Shown here: piece by piece, positions 10,215 through 20,346 of the stretch
How the letters are laid out: each line of letters begins with the position of its first letter
Numbering within the stretch: the first letter of the stretch is position 1
NCBI RefSeq assembly: GCF_030817595.1
Contig: NZ_JAUSZN010000001.1
Location: 2,240,001 to 2,304,000, forward strand
From: Neobacillus niacini
GTDB taxonomy: Bacteria; Bacillota; Bacilli; Bacillales; Cytobacillaceae
Direction: 5' to 3'
DNA: 64,000 nucleotides
Notes under the pieces: model-generated
What the model saw: the letters and a program-made list of their open reading frames with translations, nothing else
Told to the model about the DNA's origin: nothing
The model's database searches: none
Translations under genes and position numbers: made by a program

Positions 10215-11189
10215 TTAGTTTAAATTTACTGACTGATTTGAATAACTTTCCACTTTCTTATTTGAAACATAGCTATGCAAAATCATTCCAGAAATTACGA
10301 TAAAAATACCAACCCATGATAATGGGGTAGGAAGCGGTATGGATAGAAATAATAGTTCTCCAACTAAGGCAAAGACCACTTCCATGGATTGCGTTGCTTC
10401 AACAGCAGCTAACTTTTGCATATTTCCTCTCACCATATCAGTAGCCATAAAAAATAAGACAGTAGCAATGATACCTGAAGAAAGTGCCACCAATAAGGAT
10501 TGAAAACTTTGCCCACCACTTGGTAATCCAACGGTAAATAAGCCATAGAAAGATAGTAATAACCAGAATGGAAGACTTGCTAAAGTCATCCCTAACACCC
10601 TTTGATAAGCATCTAAACGCCCTTCACAGACGTCCATCATTTTGCGATTTCCTAAAGGATAGGCAAATGATGCAATAAGTATTGGGACAACTCCTAATAA
10701 TACATTCTCAAAAGAAAGTTGCTTTGCGTGTTCCATTTGCATGAGGACTATACCTAGCAGAATAATCATTGACATAATTAGACCTCTAAATGGTATTTTC
10801 CCTCTTATCTGTAATGGCCCATTCTTTGTATGGATCGTCTCATAAAATAACGGAGCCAGCAGTGCGCCCGAAATAATCGTAATTTGCCATGTTCCCGCGA
10901 TCAGCCAGCCCGGTGAGTATGCAGAGGCAAAACATAATGGGGCATAAAATAACCCGAAACCAACAAAGCTCCAGAGCAGCCATTTTCCAGGATTTTCTCT
11001 CATTTCTTTTAATAGTGGCCGCAGGTTTTTCCTCATGATGACAATACCCATTAGAAATGGGACCATGAAGATATACCGCAGCGAGGCACTCCAAATCCAA
11101 CTGCCTCCCGACAACTCCATGGAAGCGTTAAGAACAAATGTAAAAGCAAAAAAGAAGGCTGCACAAATCCCTATTACGATTGATTTCAC
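10215..11189 (-). CDS. Multidrug-resistance efflux transporter family (EmrE/DMT-like) membrane protein
   Basis: About 324 residues with ten predicted hydrophobic segments spread over the whole chain, the layout of drug/metabolite exporters with two five-helix halves. The N-terminus VKSIVIGICAAFFFAFTFV is the first helix; the second half carries PLGNRKMMDVCEG and AAVEATQSMEVVFALVGE, the latter typical of the last third of DMT proteins. I place the start at GTG 11189 because GAGGTGG lies about seven bases ahead; an in-frame GTG at 11198 would be inside that ribosome binding site. Substrate is unknown. It is a single gene with its own terminator. Confidence 0.85.
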   Translation of the reverse strand: MKSIVIGICAAFFFAFTFVLNASMELSGGSWIWSASLRYIFMVPFLMGIVIMRKNLRPLLKEMRENPGKWLLWSFVGFGLFYAPLCFASAYSPGWLIAGTWQITIISGALLAPLFYETIHTKNGPLQIRGKIPFRGLIMSMIILLGIVLMQMEHAKQLSFENVLLGVVPILIASFAYPLGNRKMMDVCEGRLDAYQRVLGMTLASLPFWLLLSFYGLFTVGLPSGGQSFQSLLVALSSGIIATVLFFMATDMVRGNMQKLAAVEATQSMEVVFALVGELLFLSIPLPTPLSWVGIFIVISGMILHSYVSNKKVESYSNQSVNLN

Positions 11190-11284
11190 TAAATCCACCT
11201 CAAACCAAGCTGCAAGAATTTTCTTAAAACAATATATCGCATATTAGTATTTATTACAATCCATTATATTGGAATTTATGGGCA

Positions 11285-11313
11285 CAAAAAAAAGACCAAG
11301 TGGTCTCTGGTCT
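11285..11313 (-). terminator. Terminator downstream of the katG region
   Basis: On the minus strand AGACCA, nine bases, TGGTCT and then a T run. It would stop minus-strand transcripts from the katG locus and the gene fragment after it. Confidence 0.75.
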
Positions 11314-11361
11314 AAAACGAACTACATGTGATGGATTAAAAGCACATCAAAAAACCATCCC

Positions 11362-11573
11362 CTACTGTTCACTCACGGCTAATACTTCATAAATTTCTGC
11401 TCCCTTTAAGTGAAAAAGATCCTCCATTTCAAATAAAGAAAATACCTTTGCTAATTTTACTGCCATTTTTTCAAAGATCGTACCTTGTTCGACAGTGTTT
11501 AAATATTTTAATTCGAGATTCCAATTCCTTAACGTCTCAGGAGTATGAATAATTATCGAAAAATAAATAGTAC
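11362..11573 (-). pseudogene. C-terminal fragment of an unidentified gene
   Basis: An in-frame stretch of about 70 codons without a start codon, reading HTPETLRNWNLELKYLNTVE and ending EIYEVLAVSEQ then TAG. Codon use looks genuine. It begins inside the left arm of the palindromic repeat at 11570-11633, so the upstream part of the gene was probably lost when that repeat or the katG segment arrived. The family is not recognised. Confidence 0.45.
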
Positions 11574-11633
11574 CTGGCCCAACCCCGCATCTTGACGAGA
11601 AGAATTAACAATTGCGGGTAGTGAACCAGGTAC
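11570..11633. repeat. Interrupted palindromic repeat after katG
   Basis: GTACCTGG...CCCGCA (11570-11589) is mirrored by TGCGGG...CCAGGTAC (11613-11633). The arms are broken by short unpaired spacers and there is no T run, so it is not a simple terminator. It belongs to the style of small palindromes (GTRCCWGG / GTGCC) also seen at 18543, 37733 and 45266. Confidence 0.7.
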
Positions 11634-11654
11634 ATACTTTTGCGCAGTCCTAAG

Positions 11655-14028
<2,374 letters not shown>

Positions 14029-14053
14029 TTATTTAATGCCATTTATATCAAAC

Positions 14054-14089
14054 AAAAAAGACTGCAGGTGAAAGACACCATTGCAGTCT
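14054..14089 (-). terminator. Terminator of the FbpA-like gene
   Basis: AGACTGCA (14059-14066) pairs with TGCAGTCT (14082-14089) and an inner GGTG/CACC pair extends the stem. On the minus strand it is followed by six T. Confidence 0.88.
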
Positions 14090-14112
14090 AATGATACGAA
14101 ACCATATTTATT

Positions 14113-14295
14113 TTATACCCACTGGATAGACCCAAACTCACCATGAGGATGGTTTTGTAATTTATATCTTCTAAACTCGAATTGTAATTTTGATAGTGGC
14201 AACTTATAAAGCTGTTGATCTTCTTTGGTATATACGTTTAAAAAAATTAATTTATTGATAAGTTTTTGGCGTTTTTTTTCATCATTATTTCTCAT
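14113..14295 (-). CDS. fbpA: Fur-regulated basic protein FbpA-like
   Basis: 60-residue protein, MRNNDEKKRQKLINKLIFL followed by NVYTKEDQQLYKLPLSKLQ, which matches the FbpA family of small proteins that assist the FsrA small RNA in the iron-sparing response of Bacillus. The usual size is about 55-60 residues. I chose the ATG at 14295 because AAGGAG lies eight bases ahead; an upstream GTG overlaps that site. An AT-rich stretch containing TATCATTATTAT is present near 14444-14455, but the match to a Fur box is weak. The family assignment rests on length and the K-L-I-x-K-L...Q-L-Y pattern. Confidence 0.72.
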   Translation of the reverse strand: MRNNDEKKRQKLINKLIFLNVYTKEDQQLYKLPLSKLQFEFRRYKLQNHPHGEFGSIQWV

Positions 14296-14304
14296 CAGAA
14301 ACAC

Positions 14305-14754
14305 TCCTTAATTTTCATAAAGTCTTTACCTAATACAACAACTTTTACGATTTATTTGATTAACTTCATTATAAACCTATAATACCTACCTGTAAAGTAG
14401 GAATTAAAATAAATTAACAAAATCTTTTTGAAAAAAAGAAAAATATCATTATTATATTAACAAACTGTTAAACAACAGGTTCTCAAAAAAAGTGTCAGAT
14501 AAATAATTCAACAAGATATTTTTCTCAGATTTTTTTCTACAAAATTTGCTAACATTCAACTATATTTTAAGCCATTATAGAGTAAATGTTTCTTAGTTTA
14601 TAATTCTAAAAATGGTTCTATAATTCCCTTTGACCAGTTGCAGTTTCTAGCTCCTATTCCCTTCCTGGTGCCAATAAAATTCTCTTCATTCGGGTACTTC
14701 GTGCATTAACTAAGAATCTAAATTTGTCGATTAATTAATGATATCACTTCCCAT
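14305..14754. other. Intergenic region without a recognisable gene
   Basis: About 450 bp of AT-rich sequence between the FbpA-like gene and the thiolase. It should contain the promoter of the FbpA-like gene on the minus strand. I see no open frame with a ribosome binding site. Confidence 0.6.
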
Positions 14755-14772
14755 CATATGTAGTAACATATG
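14755..14772. promoter_or_regulatory. Paired CATATG boxes upstream of the thiolase gene
   Basis: CATATG at 14755-14760 and again at 14767-14772 lie 48 bp ahead of the thiolase start, embedded in CCATCATATG...CATATGG. TATAAT at about 14789-14794 follows and could be a -10 box. The spacing suggests an operator for a dimeric repressor; which one is unknown. Confidence 0.35.
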
Positions 14773-14819
14773 GTTGAAATCAGACATAGTATAATAAATT
14801 CACTATAGGAGAGATTCAA

Positions 14820-16007
14820 ATGACTAAGAACGAAATTGTAATTGTAAGTGCTGTTAGGACACCAATTGGAAGTTTTCTAGGAAGTCTACAAAATGTTTCC
14901 GTAAAGGAGCTTGGGGCGACAGTAATAAAAGAGGCCATTCTAAGGGCTGGCATAACACATGATAGTGTTGATCAAGTTATTATGGGAAATGTTTTACAAG
15001 CAGGATCTGGCCAAAATCCAGCTAGACAAGCTTCACTTGCTGCCGGTGTACCCCAAGAAACACCAGCGATCACAATTAACATGGTCTGTGGATCGGGCTT
15101 GAGAGCCGTCCATTTGGCAACACAGGCAATTCTTTCGGGAGAGGCTGAGATTGTCGTTGCGGGTGGAATGGAAAATATGAGTCAAGCACCATATTTAGTA
15201 AAAGGCGGGCGGAATGGGTTTAAGATGGGAGATCAAAAATTACTGGACAGCATGATCCAGGACGGATTGTGGTGTGCAGAGAATAACTATCATATGGGAA
15301 TCACAGCCGAAAACCTTGCGGAAAAATATGAAATTACCCGGAACGAGCAAGATGAGTTTGCAGTATGGAGTCAACAAAAGGCTCAAGCAGCAATTGAATC
15401 GCACCGATTTATGGATGAAATTGTCCCTGTTGAAGTACCTGGTCGAAAAGGACAAGTAACACTATTCAGTCAGGATGAGTTCCCTAGATTTGGAACGACT
15501 ACAGATAGTCTCGGAAAACTTCGTCCTTCATTTAATAAGAATGGGACTGTTACCGCTGGAAATGCTTCAGGAATTAACGATGGTGCTGCGGCTTTTGTTG
15601 TGATGAGCCGTAAGAAGGCAGAGGAATTGCACCTTACACCTATGGTAGTGATTAAAGCAAATGCTATAGCTGGTGTGGACCCAAGTATTATGGGAATTGG
15701 TCCTGTCCCAGCAGTAAAAAAAGCTTTACAAACCGCTTCTTTATCCTTAGAAGACATTGATTTAATTGAAGCAAATGAAGCTTTTGCTTCCCAATCGATC
15801 GCAGTAGACAGAGAACTGCATTTTAATAAAGAAAAGTTAAATGTAAATGGCGGGGCAATTGCATTAGGTCACCCGATCGGTGCAAGCGGCGCAAGGATTT
15901 TAGTGACATTAATTCATGAAATGAAAAAAAGAGAAAACCGCTTTGGTTTAGCGACGTTATGTGTCGGCGGAGGTCAAGGTGTAGCTACCATTATTGAAAA
16001 TGCTTAA
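14820..16007 (+). CDS. Acetyl-CoA C-acetyltransferase (thiolase)
   Basis: 395-residue thiolase that condenses two acetyl-CoA to acetoacetyl-CoA or runs in reverse in fatty acid breakdown. The nucleophilic Cys is in [14 protein letters not shown] near residue 89; the second set is [17 protein letters not shown] near 345 with the active His, and the terminal motif CVGGGQG near 383 holds the acid/base Cys. Length and motifs fit AtoB/PhaA/MmgA-type biosynthetic thiolases. Start ATG follows AGGAGAG. It is a single gene, so the pathway (butanoate, PHB precursor or beta-oxidation) cannot be fixed. Confidence 0.93.
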   Translation: MTKNEIVIVSAVRTPIGSFLGSLQNVSVKELGATVIKEAILRAGITHDSVDQVIMGNVLQAGSGQNPARQASLAAGVPQETPAITINMVCGSGLRAVHLATQAILSGEAEIVVAGGMENMSQAPYLVKGGRNGFKMGDQKLLDSMIQDGLWCAENNYHMGITAENLAEKYEITRNEQDEFAVWSQQKAQAAIESHRFMDEIVPVEVPGRKGQVTLFSQDEFPRFGTTTDSLGKLRPSFNKNGTVTAGNASGINDGAAAFVVMSRKKAEELHLTPMVVIKANAIAGVDPSIMGIGPVPAVKKALQTASLSLEDIDLIEANEAFASQSIAVDRELHFNKEKLNVNGGAIALGHPIGASGARILVTLIHEMKKRENRFGLATLCVGGGQGVATIIENA

Positions 16008-16137
16008 TCTGCTTGAAATTACTAGTTGATGGATTTGAAAAAAAAATCAACGTGAAAACAGAGAAAAAGTCCTTATTTAACTATTCCGTTGTGAAGAATA
16101 GGTAAATTGACTAATTCAGCATTTTATAAACGTTTAG

Positions 16138-16178
16138 GCTTCCCTTGTATATTCATGAATAGAAAATACAAGGGAAGC
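16138..16178. terminator. Long perfect hairpin after the thiolase gene
   Basis: GCTTCCCTTGTAT (16138-16150) and ATACAAGGGAAGC (16166-16178) form a 13-bp perfect stem with a 15-base loop. The T run is poor on both strands, so termination is likely but not certain. Confidence 0.6.
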
Positions 16179-16225
16179 TCATTTATCCATTAAATTTCAA
16201 TAATCAAACGTTTGGAGGGAAAAAT

Positions 16226-16882
16226 TTGAAAGTTGGTGAATCAGAATTTAATGTAAATAGAATGCTAGATATAAATGGTGGTCTTTTTAATAAGGAAAAT
16301 GATTTGAAAGATAATCCTCAGTTTCTGTTTAATGAATATAAAAGGTTCTTTAGAGCTGAACGCTTTTTGGAATCATTAGAGTTTTTTACTCAATCTCTAG
16401 GAAAAGGATTTCCTAGAGCGGAGTTCGAAATGGGATACCACTGCTATTATGGGAGTGAACAGTTAAGAATCTCCAAGAACTACATTAAAGCTTTCAATTA
16501 CTTTTCTGCTGCTGCAGCACAGGGACATGCGGATGCTCTCTATTACCAAGGGTTTATGTATCTTAAGGGTATTGGGGTTGCTATGGATATAAATCAAGCT
16601 CTTCTCTCCCTTAGTAGTGCTGCAAATCAAAATGAAAACAAATCATTAGATACAATAGGTCGGATTTATCACTTCGGATACTGTGATATTTCACCAGATC
16701 ATAAAAAAGCCGAAAGCTACTATAGAATTGCAGTCAACCAGGGTTATCCCCCTTCCATGTTCCATCTTGCCTTATTATTTGAAAATCAACACAGGTTTGA
16801 AGAGGCTTATGAATTAATGATCCAATCGGCGAATAAAGGGTATATGGAAGCAATTAATTATACTATTAGTACATACAAGTAA
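16226..16882 (+). CDS. Sel1-like repeat (TPR-type) protein
   Basis: 218 residues with three or four Sel1-like helical repeats: AAAQGHADALYYQGFMYLKG near 96, LSSAANQNENKSLDTIG near 130 and YRIAVNQGYPPSMFHLALL near 170. Such repeats form a superhelical scaffold for protein binding; no enzymatic domain or signal peptide is present, so it should be cytoplasmic. The start is TTG at 16226, seven bases after GGAGGG. It is monocistronic with a strong terminator. The partner is unknown. Confidence 0.8.
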   Translation: MKVGESEFNVNRMLDINGGLFNKENDLKDNPQFLFNEYKRFFRAERFLESLEFFTQSLGKGFPRAEFEMGYHCYYGSEQLRISKNYIKAFNYFSAAAAQGHADALYYQGFMYLKGIGVAMDINQALLSLSSAANQNENKSLDTIGRIYHFGYCDISPDHKKAESYYRIAVNQGYPPSMFHLALLFENQHRFEEAYELMIQSANKGYMEAINYTISTYK

Positions 16883-16900
16883 AAAATTCATTTGAAATAA

Positions 16901-16948
16901 AAAAAGCCCAAATTTCGCCATTTTCAATAAAAGAAATTGGGCTTTTTT
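16901..16948. terminator. Bidirectional terminator
   Basis: AAAAAAGCCCAA-ATTTC pairs with GAAATTGGGCTTTTTT, giving an A run on one side and a T run on the other. It lies between the Sel1 gene and the convergent small membrane-protein gene and serves both. Confidence 0.92.
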
Positions 16949-16975
16949 GAATATACATTTTTAATCTAGAAATCT

Positions 16976-17164
16976 CTAAGAAACACGAATTTTACCAATT
17001 CTTCTACTTCGATTACGATCTTTACTATTCAGTTCTCTTTGTGATTTTGGATTACCTGGAAATGATATGAGGCCGGCTTTATACAGGGCATATCCGATAA
17101 AGGTTGCAAAGATGGTACTTCTGATTAGATACCAGATGAATCTTCTTCCAACATTTCGTAACAT
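16976..17164 (-). CDS. Small single-pass membrane protein
   Basis: 62 residues: a short basic head MLRNVGRRFIW, one hydrophobic segment (about 12-32, LIRSTIFATFIGYALYKAG) and a very basic tail rich in Arg and Lys (SKDRNRSRRIGKIRV). The positively charged tail is probably cytoplasmic. ATG 17164 follows GAGGTGAAACC. No family recognised. Confidence 0.65.
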   Translation of the reverse strand: MLRNVGRRFIWYLIRSTIFATFIGYALYKAGLISFPGNPKSQRELNSKDRNRSRRIGKIRVS

Positions 17165-17289
17165 GGTTTCACCTCTTTAACCTCCCATTGCTGATAATTA
17201 TGTTGGAATCATCTTATTTATGTCGTCTTATTCAGCTCCATCATAACCCCTTCAGACTAGTATGACAGTGTGCACTATTTTCATTTTGC

Positions 17290-17397
17290 TTATGAACGTG
17301 ATAAGTATCTGTTCTGGTTCTCCAATATCGCTAAACGAATTAGCTTCAGTTTTATTTCTTTGCTTAATGAAAGCCATTCCGGTTTAAAAATTTTCAT
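17290..17397 (-). CDS. Possible 35-residue protein in a 500-bp gap
   Basis: The frame reads MKIFKPEWLSLSKEIKLK and ends NQNRYLSRS, with a GGGGG stretch about ten bases ahead of the ATG. It is short and basic and could form one amphipathic helix. The rest of the 17165-17603 gap shows no other gene. It may be a chance frame. Confidence 0.3.
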   Translation of the reverse strand: MKIFKPEWLSLSKEIKLKLIRLAILENQNRYLSRS

Positions 17398-17603
17398 TAT
17401 TCATTCCCCCATTAGAGTATTGTTCGGTTTTGCATATAGTTAATAACCACTTAATTTGCAACAATAGTTCCGCTGAGATGTATTTGATTTTTATCTTCCC
17501 GTTTCCTCGAACTCTTTAACAATTTTCGTTTTCCATTTTAATTTAAATTTCTACATTTTTTTCAGGTTTTAAAAGATTGGAAGATATCAATAAGGGGTAT
17601 TTG

Positions 17604-17629
17604 GTTTATTCTCCTTATCTAAAGGGTAC
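17604..17629 (+). promoter_or_regulatory. Sigma-B-type promoter of the stress dehydrogenase gene
   Basis: GTTTAT-N14-GGGTAC closely matches the sigma-B consensus GTTTAA-N12-15-GGGTAT. It ends 36 bp ahead of the ATG at 17666, a normal distance for a short leader with its GGAGG site. The downstream gene resembles B. subtilis YdaD (general stress protein 39), which is known to be sigma-B dependent. Confidence 0.75.
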
Positions 17630-17665
17630 TGAATTAACATCCCAAATTTAGGAGGTAATATCAAA

Positions 17666-18535
17666 ATGAACAATGAACAGTACCCAAGCAAATTACCTGC
17701 ACAAGAACAAAACCAGCAGCCAGGAATGGAGAAGGATATGAGGCCACTTCCAGAAAGCGAAAATCCGAACTACAAAGGAAGTAACAAGCTGCAAGGAAAG
17801 AATGCAATAATTACCGGAGGAGATAGTGGAATTGGACGTTCAGTAGCAATCGCTTTTGCGAAGGAAGGAGCAAATGTTTCGATTATTTATTTAAATGAAA
17901 GCAATGATGCTGAAGAAACGAAACAGCTGGTTGAGGAGCATGGTGGCAAATGCCTATTAATCGCTGGAGATATCGGTGATGAATCTTTCTGTAAAAAAGC
18001 TGTAGAGCAAACAATAGATGAGCTCGGCGGCCTTGATATCCTTGTGAACAATGCCGCTGAACAGCATCCCCAGGAAAGTATAATGGATATAGATTCAGAA
18101 CAACTGGAAAAAACATTCAAAACAAACGTTTTTTCAATGTTCCATTTAACAAAATCCGCGCTGCCTCACCTTAAGGAAGGAAGTGCCATTATTAATACAA
18201 CATCCATTACTGCCTATAAAGGGCATCCAAAGTTGCTTGATTATTCTTCTACAAAAGGTGCCATTACATCCTTTACAAGGTCTCTTTCCCTTCAGCTGGT
18301 CGAGAAAGGAATCAGGGTAAATGGAATCGCCCCAGGCCCCATTTGGACACCTCTTATTCCTTCTACTTTTACTGCGGAAGAAGTAAGTGAACATGGTCAG
18401 GATACACCGATGAAGCGACCAGGACAGCCGGAGGAGGTTGCTCCCGCATTTGTCTATCTCGCATCACATTCAGATTCATCCTATGTTTCTGGACAAATTC
18501 TGCATATTAATGGTGGACAAGTCGTTAATGGGTAG
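17666..18535 (+). CDS. ydaD: General stress short-chain dehydrogenase (YdaD/GS39-like)
   Basis: 289-residue SDR oxidoreductase with the extra N-terminal tail of about 45 residues (YPSKLPAQEQNQQPGMEKDM) typical of the general stress 39 / YhdF / YhxC group. NAD(P)-binding motif TGGDSGIGRS near residue 52, NNAAEQ near 128, catalytic Ser in NTTSIT near 176 and the Tyr/Lys pair in YSSTKGAI near 193. ATG follows GGAGGTAATATCAAA. The sigma-B promoter upstream agrees with a general stress function; the substrate of this group is not established. Confidence 0.9.
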   Translation: MNNEQYPSKLPAQEQNQQPGMEKDMRPLPESENPNYKGSNKLQGKNAIITGGDSGIGRSVAIAFAKEGANVSIIYLNESNDAEETKQLVEEHGGKCLLIAGDIGDESFCKKAVEQTIDELGGLDILVNNAAEQHPQESIMDIDSEQLEKTFKTNVFSMFHLTKSALPHLKEGSAIINTTSITAYKGHPKLLDYSSTKGAITSFTRSLSLQLVEKGIRVNGIAPGPIWTPLIPSTFTAEEVSEHGQDTPMKRPGQPEEVAPAFVYLASHSDSSYVSGQILHINGGQVVNG

Positions 18536-18542
18536 TTAGCCG

Positions 18543-18593
18543 TGGGGACGGTTCTTGTTAGCCAGTACTACTTGAAATCATGAGCCGTCCCCA
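18543..18593. repeat. Palindromic GGGGACGG repeat
   Basis: TGGGGACGG (18543-18551) and CCGTCCCCA (18585-18593) flank 33 bp of unrelated sequence, just after the stop of the stress dehydrogenase. This GGGGACGGT type of palindrome recurs in many Bacillus genomes between genes. No T run follows. Confidence 0.65.
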
Positions 18594-18629
18594 GATTCTC
18601 TGGTTACTGTTTCCTTACATAATAAGTCT

Positions 18630-18976
18630 CCGTAGTTATAAGGTATATCCGAATCCCAAAATCGTAAAAGATTTGTCTTCATGATTGGAAGCCATTTTGA
18701 TTTCTACCTGGTGTTCCCGGCAGAAAAGTGTACCAGCAGACAGACTTGCATTTTTGGAAGAAAAAATGGATAAGTTCTTAGATGTTTTTATCTTTGCGAC
18801 ACTGCCTTTCTATTGGGGAGTATTTCCTGACTACTGGGAAGGTTATAGTTTCATTTGAAGGATTCCTTGGTGATTATGACCTTGTTTGTGAAGATAAGAA
18901 TGTAAGCTTCAAATTAGAAAAAGATGGTGAAACAATACAGATAGTAAATCTAGCCAAAACAGATGTACTAGTCTAA
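18630..18976 (+). pseudogene. Decayed gene fragment upstream of the beta-lactamase-like gene
   Basis: Coding-like sequence appears in more than one frame: ADRLAFLEEKMDKFLDVFIF then ATLPFYWGVFPDYW up to about 18838, continuing after a frameshift as KVIVSFEGFLGDYDLVCED to the stop at 18976. An in-frame TGA near 18680 and another frame slip lie upstream. The aromatic PFYWG segment is reminiscent of carbohydrate-active enzymes but is too short to name a family. No intact start is present. Confidence 0.5.
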
Positions 18977-19064
18977 ACTTAAGGCAAATTTTTGGCTGAC
19001 AGTGTTAAATGGAAGTATCATCTACTTTTCTGTATGTAGATGCTTAATAAGGGAGGGAAAACTG

Positions 19065-20227
19065 TTGAAATCATTTGAAAAACTACATCCATTATTAAAA
19101 AGCTTTGTCGAAAAAGGTCCGGCTGGATGTGCCTGTGCAGTTACCTATCAAGGGAAAACTGTATTGAAGATTACATTGGCTATGCCGACCTTGAAACCGA
19201 AAAACCAATTTTATCGGATACCATTTATAGAATTTATTCAAACACCAAAGTGGTAACGTGTGTTGCTGCCCTTATTTTATATGAACGGGGATTGTTTTTG
19301 CTAAATGACCCTCTTGAAGAGTATCTTCCGGAATTCAAAGAACCAAAAGTTTACCATAGAAATAAAAACGGAGAGTTGTCGATTTTACCTTCTTCAAAAT
19401 CAATCAGGGTCAAAGATCTCTTCATGATGACCTCCGGATTAACCTATGGAGGGGACGGAAATGAAACGGAACGTCAGGTTAAACTGGCGCTCAATAACTT
19501 TAATAACGATAAGGGTTCTGTGAATTTAGATGTAAGAGCACTCTCTCAAATGCTCAGCGAGATTCCACTTGCCTTTGAACCAGGGACACAATGGCAATAT
19601 GGCTACAGTCATGACATCTTGGGAGCACTGATTGAAGTCCTGTCAGGTAAATCCTTTGGCCAATTTTTAAAAGATGAAATTTTTGATCCTTTAGAAATGA
19701 AGGATACATTTTTCAAGATTCCCGAGGAGAAAAAAGAGCGTCTTTGCAGCCTTTACAATCGTAGTGAAAACGGGGAGTTAACCAAAAATTCATTAATGGA
19801 TGAGAATTATCAGCTTGGAGCCAAGTTTGAAAGTGGAGGCGGAGGGCTGCTGTCTACGTTGGGCGACTATAGTCGATTTGCCCACATGTTGGCAAACGGC
19901 GGAGAGCTTAATGGTGTCAATATTTTAGGAAGAAAGACGATTGAACTAATGTCCACCAATCATCTTCAGCCGGACGTGCTGCCGTACTATAACTGGGACT
20001 ATCTGAAGGGCTATGGCTATGGATTGGGTGTAAGAGTCATGATGGATCCGCCTTTAGCTGGCAGTAACAGTTCAATTGGAGAATTCGGTTGGTGTGGTTT
20101 AGCGGGCACGTGGGTATTAATCGACCCAAAAGAAAAGCTTTCCGCTGTGTATATGCAGCAAATGCTGCCTAACTTTGAGGCTTACCATCATCCACGGCTT
20201 CGCTCGGTTATTTATAGTTCGCTTTAA
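19065..20227 (+). pseudogene. Serine beta-lactamase-like hydrolase (class C/esterase type), frameshifted
   Basis: The N-terminal frame starts at TTG 19065 after GGGAGGG and reads MKSFEKLHPLLKSFVEKG up to about 19165; the rest continues in the next frame as EDYIGYADLETEKPI through the stop at 20227. One missing base near 19163-19168 (TTG-AAG) restores a single protein of about 387 residues. The SxxK nucleophile motif is SNTK near residue 65 of the joined protein, and YSHD near 170 stands at the Tyr-x-Asn place. The family includes D-aminopeptidases, esterases and penicillin-binding relatives. Without the N-terminal strands the longer frame alone probably does not fold properly; a sequencing error cannot be excluded. 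Confidence 0.82.
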
Positions 20228-20260
20228 GAACAGGTATAAGTGCTGAATTATTTAGGATTA

Positions 20261-20314
20261 GGAAAGGGGTGCCCTTAGTAGAAATCTTCTACTCTTGGGA
20301 CCACCCCTTTTTAT
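20261..20314 (+). terminator. Terminator of the beta-lactamase-like gene
   Basis: AAAGGGGTG...AGTAGAA-ATC-TTCTACT...CCACCCCTTTTT forms one long interrupted stem ending in a T run. It may also act on the convergent pectate lyase gene. Confidence 0.85.
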
Positions 20315-20346
20315 TTGTCCTAAAGATATTGGGACCTTATATTCTT

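Noticed and set aside
14441..14460. Fur box upstream of the FbpA-like gene
   Set aside because: TATCATTATTAT shares one half-site with the Fur consensus, but the second half does not match; not strong enough to annotate.
18782..18976. Separate 64-residue gene
   Set aside because: It is the last piece of a frameshifted gene whose earlier codons are visible in another frame; its ATG is internal.
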